The translations under genes were made by a program, and so were the position numbers. From assembly GCF_003612015.1 (NCBI RefSeq), contig NZ_RARB01000008.1:62398-126397 (forward strand): 64,000 nt of DNA, given 5' to 3'. Origin of the DNA: Pantoea piersonii (GTDB lineage: Bacteria > Pseudomonadota > Gammaproteobacteria > Enterobacterales > Enterobacteriaceae). Positions 23,766 to 33,625 of this stretch are shown piece by piece (the first letter of the stretch is position 1; every line of letters starts with the position of its first letter). The notes below the pieces were generated by a model. That model worked only from the letters and a program-made list of their open reading frames with translations, ran no database searches and was not told the DNA's origin.

Positions 23766-23978
23766 CGTGGCTCATTCTCCTGTTTATGATTGCCCCGCAC
23801 CGCGGCAGAGCTCATAAAAACTGAATGACGCACCAAACGGAGCCTGCCGTCCACCAGCCGATAATCGCTTGCTTTGCAACGTTATCAAGCATCGGGCGAA
23901 ACGTTGAGTTAGGCTCCACCTCTTTTTCGGCGATGCTGCGGCGTCGCTCTCACGGCAGGCCAGAAGGCCTGCCGTTTT
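23766..23978 (+). ncRNA. glmY: GlmY small RNA
   Basis: Located between purL and glrK, as in E. coli. The 5' part (GTGGCTCATTC ... CTCATAAAAACTGAATGA) resembles the GlmY 5' stem-loop region, and the 3' end is a strong hairpin (CGGCAGGCC / GGCCTGCCG, loop AGAA, 23953-23974) with a T-run. Length about 210 nt, slightly longer than the 184 nt of E. coli. GlmY sequesters RapZ, sparing GlmZ, which activates glmS translation (glucosamine-6-phosphate synthesis). No convincing protein-coding frame occupies this stretch. Confidence 0.8.
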
Positions 23979-24049
23979 CATTTCCGCTCTATCTTCCACC
24001 GGCGGACTTCGCTAGCATCCTTACAGCGTTTATTAAAGGAAGCGACCGC

Positions 24050-25477
24050 GTGAGAAGATGGCGTTTATTTCCCCGATCGTTGCGCCAGCTGGTGCTGATG
24101 GCGTTTTTACTGGTGCTGTTGCCGCTGCTGGTGCTGGCATGGCAAGCCTGGGAAAGCCTGTCGGCCTTAAGCGATCAGGCTGTCGACACCAATCGCAATA
24201 CCTTTACCGATGTGCGGCGCAGCGAGGCGATGGCGCGTACCGCGCTGGAGCTGGAGCGCAGCTATCGCCAGTATTGCGTGCTGGGCGACGCCACCCTGTC
24301 GCGCCTCTATCAAACCCAGCGCGCGCGATACAGCCAGATACTCGATTCCCATGCTTCCAGCCTGCCCGCGCTGGCGGCGTTCCAGACGCTGCGTGCAACG
24401 CTGCCGCAGTTAACCGATTTGCAGTGCGATAACGGTAATCCGGTCGCTGCAGCCTCGCAGGCGCTGGAGCGCTTTTCCGCCGCTAATGCGCAGCTGGTGC
24501 AGGAGACGCGTGAAGTAGTGTTCGCGCGCGGGCTGCAGCTGCAGCGCGAAATCGCCGATCGCGGCCAGTTTTTCGGCTGGCAGGCGCTTATTCTGTTTAT
24601 CGTCAGCCTGGCGCTGGTGCTGCTTTTCACCCGTATGATTATCGGACCGGTCAAAAGCGTCGAGCGCATGATCAACCGTCTCGGCGAAGGGCGCGAACTG
24701 GGCGCGAGCGTGGCCTTTCGCGGACCGCGCGAACTGCGCTCGCTTGGTCAGCGCATCGTCTGGCTTAGCGAGCGGCTGGCGTGGCTGGAGACGCAGCGCC
24801 ATGAGTTTTTGCGCCATCTCTCCCACGAGCTGAAAACGCCGCTCGCCAGCCTGCGCGAAGGTACCGAGCTGCTGGCGGACGAAGTGGTCGGCGCGCTGAA
24901 CAGCGACCAGAAAGAGGTGGTGGCGATCCTGGACACCAGTAGCCGTCATCTGCAGCGCCTGATTGAACAGCTGCTCGACTACAACCGTAAACAGTCAGAA
25001 GGTCCTACGACGCTGGAAGCGGTGGATATTATCGACCTGGTGGATATGGTGGTGAGCGCCCATGCGCTGCCGGCGCGCGCTAAGCTGATGCATGTGCATT
25101 GCGATCTACAGGCGAAGCGCTGCCTCGCCGAACCTGTGCTGCTGATGCGCGTGATCGATAACTTATACTCTAACGCCGTGAACTATGGCGGCGAATCCGG
25201 TAGCATCTGGCTGCGCAGCCAGCTGCACGGCGATAAAGTATGGATAGAGGTGGCTAACAGCGGCACGCCGATCCCCGCGAAAGAACGGGAAATGATATTC
25301 GAACCCTTTTTTCAGGGCAGTCTGCAGCGTAAAGGGCCGGTTAAAGGCAGCGGGCTGGGACTGAGCATCGCTAAAGATTGTCTGCGTCGCATGCAGGGGG
25401 ATCTGCAGCTGGTTGACAGCCAGGACGCCGACGTTTGTTTTCGTATCGTACTGAATCACACAGCCGGGAATCTCTGA
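24050..25477 (+). CDS. glrK: Sensor histidine kinase GlrK (QseE)
   Basis: Inner-membrane kinase of the GlrK/GlrR system. I chose the GTG at 24050: it gives 475 residues, the E. coli length, and has AAAGGA 7 bp upstream. An earlier in-frame ATG at 23825 would run through glmY. Membrane segments lie near 13-35 and 175-195 around a periplasmic domain, then HAMP, the H-box FLRHLSHELKTPLASLREG, and the ATPase domain with KGSGLGLSIAKD. It lies upstream of qseG and glrR in one operon. Confidence 0.93.
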   Translation: MRRWRLFPRSLRQLVLMAFLLVLLPLLVLAWQAWESLSALSDQAVDTNRNTFTDVRRSEAMARTALELERSYRQYCVLGDATLSRLYQTQRARYSQILDSHASSLPALAAFQTLRATLPQLTDLQCDNGNPVAAASQALERFSAANAQLVQETREVVFARGLQLQREIADRGQFFGWQALILFIVSLALVLLFTRMIIGPVKSVERMINRLGEGRELGASVAFRGPRELRSLGQRIVWLSERLAWLETQRHEFLRHLSHELKTPLASLREGTELLADEVVGALNSDQKEVVAILDTSSRHLQRLIEQLLDYNRKQSEGPTTLEAVDIIDLVDMVVSAHALPARAKLMHVHCDLQAKRCLAEPVLLMRVIDNLYSNAVNYGGESGSIWLRSQLHGDKVWIEVANSGTPIPAKEREMIFEPFFQGSLQRKGPVKGSGLGLSIAKDCLRRMQGDLQLVDSQDADVCFRIVLNHTAGNL

Positions 25478-25480
25478 CAG

Positions 25481-26149
25481 ATGAATATCGTCTTCGCCTC
25501 ACTTTTTACAGCGCTGCTGAGCCTCTCTCTCAGCGGCTGTAACGCCTCCCCGGCCGCTTCGTCTGCGCATCGCGACGCCATCGTCGCCGAGCCGGAGGTC
25601 AGGCTTCCCGATTATCTGGCGACAGACTGCGCCAGCGTCTGGCGCAACGAAAGCGCGGCAGCCACGGGCAATCCGCTCTACTGGATGCGCGCCATCGACT
25701 GCGCCGAGCGCCTGTCGCCCGCAGAGGCGCGCGCCGAAGCGCATCGCTGGCCAGTTGAAGGCTGGGCGCGCGCGTTTAAAAACGGCATTCTGATGGCTAA
25801 CGGCAACGTCACGCCGCTGGAGCGACGCGATTATGTCGAGGCGCTGGACGAATACAGCAGCCGTTTCCCTGGCACGGTGCGTCCACTGATCCAGCTGTGG
25901 CGCAGCAACCAGGTCGCTCAGCTCGATCTCAGCGAAACGCGTTCGCGCTTCGCGCATTTACAGCAGAGCAGCGATGCGCAGCTTGATGCGCTGCGTCAGC
26001 AAGATGCGCAGATGCGTAAAACCCTTAATGACACGCAGCATAAGCTGGAGCGCCTGACCGATATTGAGCGCCAGCTCTCTTCACGCAAAGCGCCGGACGT
26101 TACAGAGGGCGGCCATGCGCCGGAAGCCTCGCAACATGAGGAGCCTTAA
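25481..26149 (+). CDS. qseG: Lipoprotein QseG (YfhG)
   Basis: Outer-membrane lipoprotein of 222 residues, needed in E. coli to stimulate GlrK activity. The lipobox LSGC puts the acylated Cys at residue 20. A coiled-coil-like segment rich in Gln and Leu lies near 150-195. It starts 3 bp after glrK and overlaps glrR by 1 bp, so the three are probably translated together. Confidence 0.9.
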   Translation: MNIVFASLFTALLSLSLSGCNASPAASSAHRDAIVAEPEVRLPDYLATDCASVWRNESAAATGNPLYWMRAIDCAERLSPAEARAEAHRWPVEGWARAFKNGILMANGNVTPLERRDYVEALDEYSSRFPGTVRPLIQLWRSNQVAQLDLSETRSRFAHLQQSSDAQLDALRQQDAQMRKTLNDTQHKLERLTDIERQLSSRKAPDVTEGGHAPEASQHEEP

Positions 26150-27483
26150 TGGCCAGACAATCCGCACGTTTGTTGCTGGTAGATGACGATCCCAGCCTGC
26201 TGAAGCTGCTGGGCATGCGTCTTACTAGCGAAGGCTATCAGGTGACCACCGCCGCCAGCGGGCCGGAAGCGCTGCGCCTGCTGCAGAAAGATCAGATCGA
26301 TCTGGTGATCAGCGATTTGCGTATGGATGAGATGGACGGTCTGGCGCTGTTCGGCGAAATTCAGAAGCACAACCCCAGCCTGCCGGTGATTATTCTCACG
26401 GCGCACGGCTCGATTCCGGATGCCGTCTCCGCCACGCAGCAGGGCGTATTCAGTTTTCTTACCAAGCCGGTGGACCGCGATGCGCTCTATAAAGCGATCG
26501 ACGATGCGCTGGCGCAGCGCGCGCCAGCCAGCGACGACCGCTGGCGCGAGGCGATCGTCACCCGCAGCCCGACAATGCTGCGGCTGCTGGAGCAGGCGCA
26601 TATGGTGGCGCAGTCTGACGTCAGCGTATTGATTAACGGCCAGAGCGGCAGCGGCAAAGAGGTGCTGGCGCAGGCGATCCACGCCGCCAGCCCGCGCGCG
26701 GACAAACCTTTTATCGCCATTAACTGCGGCGCGCTGCCGGAACAGCTGCTGGAGTCTGAGCTGTTCGGGCACGCCAGAGGCGCCTTTACCGGCGCGGTAA
26801 GCGCGCGCGAAGGGTTGTTTCAGGCGGCGGAAGGGGGCACGCTGTTCCTGGATGAGATTGGCGACATGCCGCCGTCGCTGCAGGTGAAACTGCTGCGCGT
26901 ACTGCAGGAGCGCAAAATCCGTCCGCTCGGCAGCAATCATGATATCGATATTAACGTGCGCATCATCTCCGCGACGCATCGCGATTTGCCAAAAGCGATG
27001 GAGAAAAAAGAGTTTCGCGAGGATCTCTTTTACCGGCTTAACGTGGTCAATCTTAAACTGCCCGCGCTGCATGAGCGCACGGAGGATATTCCGCTGCTTG
27101 CCAGCCATCTGCTGCGTCAGGCGGCGGATCGACATAAACCTTTTGTGCGCAGCTTCTCAGTGGATGCGATGAAGCGGCTGATGACGGCGAGCTGGCCGGG
27201 CAACGTGCGTCAGCTGGTGAACGTTATCGAGCAGTGCGTGGCGCTCACCTCATCGCCGGTGATCAGCGATGCGCTGGTCGAGCAGGCGCTGAGCGGGGAG
27301 AACAGCGTTCTGCCAACCTTTGTCGAGGCGCGAAACCAGTTTGAGCTTAACTACCTGCGTAAGCTGCTGCAGATGACTAAAGGCAATGTCACCAATGCCG
27401 CCCGGCTGGCCGGGCGTAATCGCACCGAGTTTTATAAGCTGCTGTCCCGACATGAACTGGACGCCAGCGATTTTAAAGAGTAG
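26149..27483 (+). CDS. glrR: Sigma-54-dependent response regulator GlrR (QseF)
   Basis: NtrC-type activator of 444 residues. The receiver domain (1-120) has phosphoacceptor Asp56. The AAA+ domain (about 130-370) has Walker A GQSGSGKE, the sigma-54 contact GAFTGA, and LFLDEIGD. A Fis-type HTH follows (about 400-440, [20 protein letters not shown]). It should bind the three TGTC-N10-GACA type sites upstream of glmY and drive its sigma-54 promoter. Confidence 0.95.
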   Translation: MARQSARLLLVDDDPSLLKLLGMRLTSEGYQVTTAASGPEALRLLQKDQIDLVISDLRMDEMDGLALFGEIQKHNPSLPVIILTAHGSIPDAVSATQQGVFSFLTKPVDRDALYKAIDDALAQRAPASDDRWREAIVTRSPTMLRLLEQAHMVAQSDVSVLINGQSGSGKEVLAQAIHAASPRADKPFIAINCGALPEQLLESELFGHARGAFTGAVSAREGLFQAAEGGTLFLDEIGDMPPSLQVKLLRVLQERKIRPLGSNHDIDINVRIISATHRDLPKAMEKKEFREDLFYRLNVVNLKLPALHERTEDIPLLASHLLRQAADRHKPFVRSFSVDAMKRLMTASWPGNVRQLVNVIEQCVALTSSPVISDALVEQALSGENSVLPTFVEARNQFELNYLRKLLQMTKGNVTNAARLAGRNRTEFYKLLSRHELDASDFKE

Positions 27484-27568
27484 CTTTCTGGCGCGATGAA
27501 GCGTTTGAAAGCGTTGATAAATACCCCTTCGGGCGGGATGCGTTGCGGGCGACGCCCCTGTAGCCTGA

Positions 27569-27970
<402 letters not shown>

Positions 27971-27988
27971 TTTCGCCTGTGAAAGATA

Positions 27989-28008
27989 AAAGCCTGCTTG
28001 CGGGCTTT
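27989..28008 (+). terminator. Short hairpin after glnB
   Basis: AAAGCCTGC / GCGGGCTTT with loop TT, 20 bp after the glnB stop; the T-run is short, so efficiency is uncertain. Confidence 0.55.
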
Positions 28009-28028
28009 GTCTGTTGGCTGGGTGTCAG

Positions 28029-28135
28029 CGCGGGTGATATGCCCCGATCGCAAAGACGCAAAACGGCATCCCTGCAGCTCGGCCCGCGCCATCCCTGGCG
28101 CGGGACGCTTTGCTCCTCGGTCCATATCACCCGCG
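28029..28135. repeat. 107-bp palindromic repeat, copy 1
   Basis: The element has imperfect terminal inverted repeats: CGCGGGTGATATG at the left and CATATCACCCGCG at the right. A central hairpin is formed by CCCGCGCC / GGCGCGGG. It is about 85 percent identical, at the same length, to the reverse complement of 36520-36626. It lies between convergent glnB and hmp. It has no coding potential and does not match ERIC or REP sequences that I recall. It could be a MITE-like element or a structured bidirectional terminator. Confidence 0.85.
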
Positions 28136-28177
28136 TGCAGGCTCAGATATCGTCTGTAGCCTGTTCCTGCTGTGGCC

Positions 28178-29362
28178 TTACAGCCCTTTATGCGGGCCGA
28201 ACACTTCATAGTGAATGCGAGAGGCATCAACGCCCGCATCGCGTAGCTGACCGGCGATAAACTGCATAAAGCCTACCGGTCCGCACAGCCAGAACTGCGT
28301 GCGCGAATCCTGCAGGCGCGCGGCTTCGTTGGCCAGATCCATCATACCTTCAGCATCAAACCGGCCCGCATCGGCGGCATCCGGGACGCGATACCAGACG
28401 CGCTTTTCAAAGTCGCGCAGGCGAGCGCCCGTCTCGGCCACTTCATCCGCAAAGGCGTGCTGCGCACCGTTTTCCGTCGCGTGCAGCCAAGTCACCGGCG
28501 CGGCATGCTGCTGTTCGGCCAGCGCATGCAGCATCGCCAGCGTCGGGGTTACGCCGACGCCCGCTGAAATTAGCGCCACCGGCGTGTCGGTCGTCACGTC
28601 CATAAATACGTCGCCGTGCGGCGCGGTCAGCTCCAGCACATCGCCTGGCTGCGCGTTTTCATGCAGCCAGCCGGAAACGGTGCCCTGTGCGTCGCGTTTC
28701 ACCGCAATGCGGTAGGTTTTGCCATTGCTGGTATGCGTAAGCGAGTACTGGCGATTCTGCTGAAACTCAAAACTGGCGGGGTGCAGACGGACAGTAATAT
28801 ACTGGCCCGGCTTAAAGGCTGCGACTGCGCCGCCATCGACCGGCGTCAGAGTAAAGCTTTTAATGACCGAACTTTGCTCCTCAATAGCGCTAATGCGGAA
28901 CGCGCGCGTACCGCGCCAGCCGCCTTCCTGCTGCTCGGTTTCCTGGTAAATCGCCTCTTCACGCTTAATAAATACATCCGCCAGCACGCCATAAGCGCGA
29001 CCCCATGCCGCCAGCACTTCATCGCCTGGATTCAGCAGTTCTTTAATCGTTGCCAGCAGGTTCTCCCCGACGATAGCGTACTGTTCCGGCTTGATCGTCA
29101 GGCTGGCATGCTTCTGCGCGATTTTTTCTACCGCCGGCAGCAGCGCCGCCAGGTTATCCAGATTCGCGCCGTAGGCGCAGATGGCGTTAAATAACGCCTC
29201 GCGCTGATCGCCGTTGCGCTGGTTGTTCATATTGAACACGTTTTTCAGTTCGGGATGCTGCGACAGCATGCGGTCGTAAAAGTGAGCGGTGAGCTTTGGC
29301 CCAACGGCGGCGACAGCAGGAAGGGTAGATTTCACGGTAGCGATGGTTTGTGCGTCAAGCAT
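28178..29362 (-). CDS. hmp: Flavohemoglobin (NO dioxygenase)
   Basis: Converts nitric oxide to nitrate with O2 and NADPH. The 394 residues comprise a globin domain (1-140) with heme-pocket Tyr29, Gln53 and proximal His85, an FAD-binding domain (about 150-255, RQYSLTH) and an NAD-binding domain (SAGVGVTP onwards) ending [10 protein letters not shown]. An NsrR-type operator precedes it. It is divergent from glyA, as in E. coli. Confidence 0.97.
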   Translation of the reverse strand: MLDAQTIATVKSTLPAVAAVGPKLTAHFYDRMLSQHPELKNVFNMNNQRNGDQREALFNAICAYGANLDNLAALLPAVEKIAQKHASLTIKPEQYAIVGENLLATIKELLNPGDEVLAAWGRAYGVLADVFIKREEAIYQETEQQEGGWRGTRAFRISAIEEQSSVIKSFTLTPVDGGAVAAFKPGQYITVRLHPASFEFQQNRQYSLTHTSNGKTYRIAVKRDAQGTVSGWLHENAQPGDVLELTAPHGDVFMDVTTDTPVALISAGVGVTPTLAMLHALAEQQHAAPVTWLHATENGAQHAFADEVAETGARLRDFEKRVWYRVPDAADAGRFDAEGMMDLANEAARLQDSRTQFWLCGPVGFMQFIAGQLRDAGVDASRIHYEVFGPHKGL

Positions 29363-29384
29363 GGTGGTTCCTCAGGCTGCTTTA

Positions 29385-29407
29385 AAGTTGCATTTTAAAT
29401 GCATGTT
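29385..29407 (-). promoter_or_regulatory. NsrR-type operator at hmp
   Basis: An 11-1-11 inverted repeat: left arm AAGTTGCATTT and right arm AAATGCATGTT, around a single T. It matches the NsrR pattern AAGATGCATTT and its complement. It lies 22 bp upstream of the hmp ATG. NsrR is itself an NO-sensing Fe-S repressor, so hmp should be derepressed by NO. Confidence 0.8.
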
Positions 29408-29565
29408 ATGATCCTGGTTCGGTAGTTGTAAATAACCCGGTAAAAAATCAGGCTATAAAGGTGGCAAGCTTTAAGTACAAATTGCAAAAACCTGCGTCAC
29501 AACCTGAGGAAAAATCGCGGTGCCACCGTAGCACAGGAAAGCGTAAAAATCCTTTGCCAGCGCCA

Positions 29566-29581
29566 AGCCAATCGTTTGCGT
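29566..29581 (+). promoter_or_regulatory. PurR operator upstream of glyA
   Basis: AGCCAATCGTTTGCGT, read on the reverse strand, is ACGCAAACGATTGGCT, a good PurR match and very similar to the E. coli glyA operator. It links one-carbon supply to purine demand. Confidence 0.75.
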
Positions 29582-29693
29582 ACAATCAGGAATTGGCGCT
29601 ACCGTCACCTGGCAAAACGGTTTACACTGTTGGCCTTTGCTCCCTAAGGGAGCCTAAACCGCCGTTAAAAGTTAGCTGAGTCAGGAGATGCGG

Positions 29694-30947
29694 ATGTTAA
29701 AGCGTGAAATGAACATTGCCGATTATGATGCCGAATTGTGGCAGGCGATGGAGCAAGAGAAAGTGCGTCAGGAAGAGCACATTGAACTGATTGCTTCTGA
29801 AAACTACACCAGCCCACGTGTAATGCAGGCGCAAGGTTCGCAGCTCACCAACAAGTACGCGGAAGGGTATCCGGGGAAACGCTACTACGGCGGTTGTGAA
29901 TATGTCGACATCGTTGAACAACTGGCCATCGATCGCGCGAAAGCGCTGTTCGGCGCCGATTACGCTAACGTGCAGCCGCACTCGGGCTCTCAGGCTAACT
30001 TTGCTGTTTATACCGCACTGCTGAAGCCGGGCGATACCATTCTGGGCATGAACCTGGCGCATGGCGGTCACCTGACTCACGGTTCGCCGGTAAACCTCTC
30101 TGGCAAACTTTATAACGTCGTGCCTTACGGCATCGATGAGAGCGGCAAAATCGACTATGACGAGCTGGCAGAGCTGGCAAAAACCCATCAGCCGAAAATG
30201 ATCGTCGGCGGCTTTTCTGCCTACTCCGGCGTCTGCGACTGGGCGAAAATGCGTGAAATCGCTGACAGCGTCGGTGCTTACCTGTTCGTCGATATGGCGC
30301 ACGTGGCCGGTCTGATCGCTGCTGACGTCTATCCGAACCCGGTTCCGCACGCGCATATCGTCACCTCTACCACCCATAAAACCCTGGCGGGTCCGCGCGG
30401 CGGCCTGATCCTGGCGAAAGGCGGCGACGAAGAGCTCTACAAGAAACTCAACTCTGCCGTCTTCCCGGGCGGGCAGGGCGGTCCGCTGATGCACGTTATC
30501 GCCGGTAAAGCGGTGGCGTTTAAAGAGGCGATGGAGCCGGAGTTTAAAGCGTATCAGCAGCAGGTCGCTAAAAACGCCAAAGCGATGGTGGAAGTGCTGA
30601 TCGAGCGCGGCTATAACATCGTTTCAGGCGGCACCCATAACCACCTGTTCCTGATCGATCTGGTCAGCAAAAACCTGACCGGTAAAGAGGCGGACGCCGC
30701 GCTGGGCCGCGCCAACATCACCGTTAACAAAAACAGCGTGCCGAACGATCCGAAAAGCCCGTTCGTTACCTCTGGCGTGCGTATCGGTACCCCTGCTGTG
30801 ACTCGCCGCGGCTTTAAAGAAGCGGAAGTTCGCGAGCTGGCGGGCTGGATTGCCGACGTGCTCGACAACATCAACGATGAAGCGACTATCGAACGCACCA
30901 AACAGAAAGTGCTGGAAGTCTGCGCTCGTCTGCCGGTTTACGCATAA
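29694..30947 (+). CDS. glyA: Serine hydroxymethyltransferase
   Basis: PLP enzyme that interconverts serine and glycine, feeding methylene-tetrahydrofolate to purine and methionine synthesis. Started at the ATG at 29694 it has 417 residues, the E. coli length. The PLP lysine is Lys229 in [20 protein letters not shown] lies 6 bp before this start; the in-frame ATG at 29688 is less well spaced. A strong terminator follows. Confidence 0.97.
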   Translation: MLKREMNIADYDAELWQAMEQEKVRQEEHIELIASENYTSPRVMQAQGSQLTNKYAEGYPGKRYYGGCEYVDIVEQLAIDRAKALFGADYANVQPHSGSQANFAVYTALLKPGDTILGMNLAHGGHLTHGSPVNLSGKLYNVVPYGIDESGKIDYDELAELAKTHQPKMIVGGFSAYSGVCDWAKMREIADSVGAYLFVDMAHVAGLIAADVYPNPVPHAHIVTSTTHKTLAGPRGGLILAKGGDEELYKKLNSAVFPGGQGGPLMHVIAGKAVAFKEAMEPEFKAYQQQVAKNAKAMVEVLIERGYNIVSGGTHNHLFLIDLVSKNLTGKEADAALGRANITVNKNSVPNDPKSPFVTSGVRIGTPAVTRRGFKEAEVRELAGWIADVLDNINDEATIERTKQKVLEVCARLPVYA

Positions 30948-30971
30948 GCCTGAGCTTGTGTGACCGCGATT

Positions 30972-30999
30972 AAGGATGGCTTCGGCCATCCTTTTTTAT
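30972..30999 (+). terminator. Terminator after glyA
   Basis: Stem AAGGATGGC / GCCATCCTT with loop TTCG and a T-run. Confidence 0.9.
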
Positions 31000-31063
31000 T
31001 GCCGTTTTTAGGCTAGAGTAACGCGCAATCATTTTCTATGGACCCTTCACTGCGGGAGGCAGA

Positions 31064-32203
31064 ATGGCGATCGGCTCGTCAAAATGGCTCGGTCTCGGCT
31101 ATTTCACTTACTTTTTTTGCTACGGTATCTATCTGCCTTTTTGGGGCGTCTGGCTAAAGGGCACCGGCCTCGATGCGGAGAAGATCGGCCTGCTACTCGG
31201 TTGCGGCATGGTGGCGCGCTTTGTGGGCAGCCTGCTGATCGCTTCGCAGGTGAAGCATCCAGCGCAGCTGATCACCGCGCTGCGGTTGCTGGCGCTGCTG
31301 ACCTGTTTGTTCGCCGCCGGATACTGGATAGGGCAGCAGTGGCTGTGGCTACTCTTCGTTATGGTGGGCTTTAATCTCTTCTTTTCGCCGCTGGTGCCGC
31401 TCAGCGATGCGCTGGCCGCCACCTGGACCCAGCAGATCGGACTGAAATATGGCCCGGTGCGGCTGTGGGGATCGCTGGCGTTCGTTATCAGTTCGGCGCT
31501 TACCGGACTGCTGGTCAACCACTGGTCATCGCAGGCGATTCTGGCGCTGCTCTCCGTCGGCGTGCTGGCGATGCTAGGCGGCATGTTGCTGCCGCCGCTT
31601 ACCCGACCGCAGGGCGAGGAGCGACACAGCGCGACAGGCGGCGGCTGGCAGGCGTGGCGCGATCTGCTGCGTGAGAACAGCGTGTGGCGCTTTATGCTGT
31701 GCGTTACGCTGATGCAGGGGGCGCACGCCGCCTATTACGGATTCAGCGCGATATGGTGGCAGCAGAGCGGCTACTCCGCGTCGGTGGTAGGCTATCTGTG
31801 GTCGCTTGGCGTGGTAGCGGAGATTGTCGTTTTCGCTCTGAGCAATCGCCTGTTTCGACGCTGGCGCGCGCGCGATTTGCTGCTGCTCTCCGGCATCTGC
31901 GCGCTGGTGCGCTGGGCATTGCTGGGTGCGACCGTTGAACTACCCTGGCTTATCGTAGGGCAGATCCTGCACTGCGGCAGCTTTACCGTCTGCCATCTGG
32001 CGGCGATGCGCTTTATCGCCGCGCGCAGCGGTTCAGACGTTATCCGCCTGCAGTCGATCTACTCGGCGCTGGCGATGGGCGGCGGCATCGCGGTAATGAC
32101 CATGATCTGCGGCGTGCTGTTTACCCCGTTGCAGGGCCATCTCTTCTGGGTGATGGCGCTGGTCGCGCTGCCCGCGCTCTTTTTGCGGCCGCGCGCGGCT
32201 TAA
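31064..32203 (+). CDS. hcaT: MFS transporter HcaT (3-phenylpropionate permease family)
   Basis: Twelve-helix major facilitator of 379 residues, closely similar along its length to E. coli HcaT (start LGYFTYFFCYGIYLPFWGVWLKG, late motif AAYYGFSAIWWQQSGYSAS). In E. coli it lies beside the hca dioxygenase genes, which are absent here. The substrate may therefore be another aromatic or nucleoside-like compound. It overlaps csiE (convergent) by 4 bp. Confidence 0.85.
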   Translation: MAIGSSKWLGLGYFTYFFCYGIYLPFWGVWLKGTGLDAEKIGLLLGCGMVARFVGSLLIASQVKHPAQLITALRLLALLTCLFAAGYWIGQQWLWLLFVMVGFNLFFSPLVPLSDALAATWTQQIGLKYGPVRLWGSLAFVISSALTGLLVNHWSSQAILALLSVGVLAMLGGMLLPPLTRPQGEERHSATGGGWQAWRDLLRENSVWRFMLCVTLMQGAHAAYYGFSAIWWQQSGYSASVVGYLWSLGVVAEIVVFALSNRLFRRWRARDLLLLSGICALVRWALLGATVELPWLIVGQILHCGSFTVCHLAAMRFIAARSGSDVIRLQSIYSALAMGGGIAVMTMICGVLFTPLQGHLFWVMALVALPALFLRPRAA

Positions 32204-33468
32204 GCCTCCAGCAGCGCCCGTATACGCTGCTGCTGATGTTCGCTCAGCGGCAGCTCGGCGTGGATCAGCGGCGGCGAATAGAGCGGTAGCGACGTCGCGT
32301 AAGGGGAGATCACCAGCGCGATTTCACGCGGCGCGCCGTCGCGCTGGAAGTCGCTCATATCCTGATATTTGATATTGATCGGCAGCAGCGAAATTTCGCG
32401 GATCTGCTGCTCAAGCTGCTGTTCAAGACGGGCATTGTCGCCGGTCAGCAGCAGAACCTGCTTCTCCTGCAGCGCGTTTTCCTGCATCAGCCAGGCGCCG
32501 AATATCACCGCAATCAGGCTAACCTCCTCCTGGCTGAAGCGCAGATCGTAGGTGGTTTCGAACCCGTCCAGCGCCTGCTGCGTGGTGCGCAGCAGGCGCG
32601 GATAGAGCTTCGTGACGTCCAGCGCTACGCTGTTATCAATGCCGATGCCGAAGTGGGAGCGATCCAGCGCCTGCGCCAGATGCGTATAGAGCTGCTCCGT
32701 CAGTTCCTGAGGTTCGCCGAAGCGCAGCTCGGCCAGCTGTTCGAAGGTGGCGATAAGCTGTCTGGTTTCCCGCATCAGCTGCTGGCTGCCGGGATGATGC
32801 AACGTATCAGGGCCAGGCGCATGGATCAGGCTGAACAGCAGCGTCCAGAAGTCCGCTTCGCTGATATGCGGCGCCAGATGACAGCGCTTTTGCCAGTGAA
32901 GAATGACGTCCAACGCCGCCTCGCGCTCATACTTCTGCTGAAGCCAGGCGCGCTGCCGCTCGTTGAACAGGGCAGGCTGGCGCTGCATCAGCCCATACTT
33001 CATGAAGATTTGCAGAAACAAGCGGTCGCGCGCGCTGAAGTCGCGGGAGAGCTTCAGGCTGCAGTGCTGGATCAGCGCCTGCAAATTTATCTCGTCGTAG
33101 AGCGCTTTTTCTATTTTCATCGCTTTCAGCCGCTGGCGCAGCGGCGCGGCAAAATGGTCGCGCACGAAGTTTTCTGACAAGCGCAGCCCGCGCCGCAGCC
33201 AGTGCAGCAGGCAAAGTCGCCGATCCAGCTCGGTGCCGTGAATGCGAAAGCTGCCGTCCACCATTTGATGCAGTTCCAGCTGGTGATAACGCTGTATCTC
33301 ATCCCCGACATCTTCGATATCCTGTCGGGCGACGACAGCGTCAACGCCGTTTAACTGACAGAGTTTTTCGAGCGTTAGCGCGGGAGTGGGCAGATACAAC
33401 AGCAACAGCAGATGACAACGACGCTGTGATCGGGTGAAGAGTGGTGCCGAAGAGGGAGCAGAACTCAT
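32200..33468 (-). CDS. csiE: Stationary-phase inducible protein CsiE
   Basis: The 422-residue protein resembles E. coli CsiE (426 residues), which is induced by sigma-S and cAMP-CRP. It has an N-terminal helical region and two PRD-like domains as in BglG-type antiterminators (about 65-170 and 175-290). The RNA-binding domain of antiterminators is not evident, so a role in PTS-linked control is only an inference. It is convergent with hcaT and divergent from the metal-transport pair. Confidence 0.87.
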   Translation of the reverse strand: MSSAPSSAPLFTRSQRRCHLLLLLYLPTPALTLEKLCQLNGVDAVVARQDIEDVGDEIQRYHQLELHQMVDGSFRIHGTELDRRLCLLHWLRRGLRLSENFVRDHFAAPLRQRLKAMKIEKALYDEINLQALIQHCSLKLSRDFSARDRLFLQIFMKYGLMQRQPALFNERQRAWLQQKYEREAALDVILHWQKRCHLAPHISEADFWTLLFSLIHAPGPDTLHHPGSQQLMRETRQLIATFEQLAELRFGEPQELTEQLYTHLAQALDRSHFGIGIDNSVALDVTKLYPRLLRTTQQALDGFETTYDLRFSQEEVSLIAVIFGAWLMQENALQEKQVLLLTGDNARLEQQLEQQIREISLLPINIKYQDMSDFQRDGAPREIALVISPYATSLPLYSPPLIHAELPLSEHQQQRIRALLEA

Positions 33469-33604
33469 CAGTCTAGATTCCAGCGGTCCGGTATTGCGCT
33501 AAGAATAGCCAATGGCGAAAAGGGCCGCGGCCTGCTGCTGATTTTTTCTGCAATGCTTCAGCGTGGGTCACAATTTTTTGTTACTTATATGCGCTTTTAA
33601 CCGG

Positions 33605-33625
33605 GAATGTAACTTTATAACATTA
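33605..33625 (+). promoter_or_regulatory. Zur-like operator overlapping the zevA start
   Basis: The right arm TATAACATTA is a near-perfect Zur half-site and the left arm GAATGTAACT is a weaker inverted match (6 of 10). The site ends on the first base of the zevA ATG. If bound by zinc-loaded Zur it would silence the pair when zinc is ample. No ribosome binding site is obvious under it. Confidence 0.5.

Larger units (their letters stand above)
29363..29693. other. hmp-glyA divergent regulatory region
   Basis: This 331-bp spacer holds the NsrR operator near hmp and the PurR operator toward glyA. A MetR site would be expected for glyA, but I did not find a convincing TGAA-N5-TTCA. No small gene is evident. 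Confidence 0.5.

Noticed and set aside
23825..24049. An N-terminal extension of GlrK from the ATG at 23825
   Set aside because: It would add 75 non-conserved residues reading through the glmY RNA and its terminator; the GTG at 24050 has a good ribosome binding site and gives the family length.
28029..28135. ERIC or REP element
   Set aside because: Length (107 bp) and sequence differ from the ERIC core and REP stems that I recall; the palindrome is reported as an unassigned repeat.
29461..29679. Small protein gene of 72 codons in the glyA leader
   Set aside because: It spans the PurR operator and promoter region, has no good ribosome binding site, and its composition is not protein-like.
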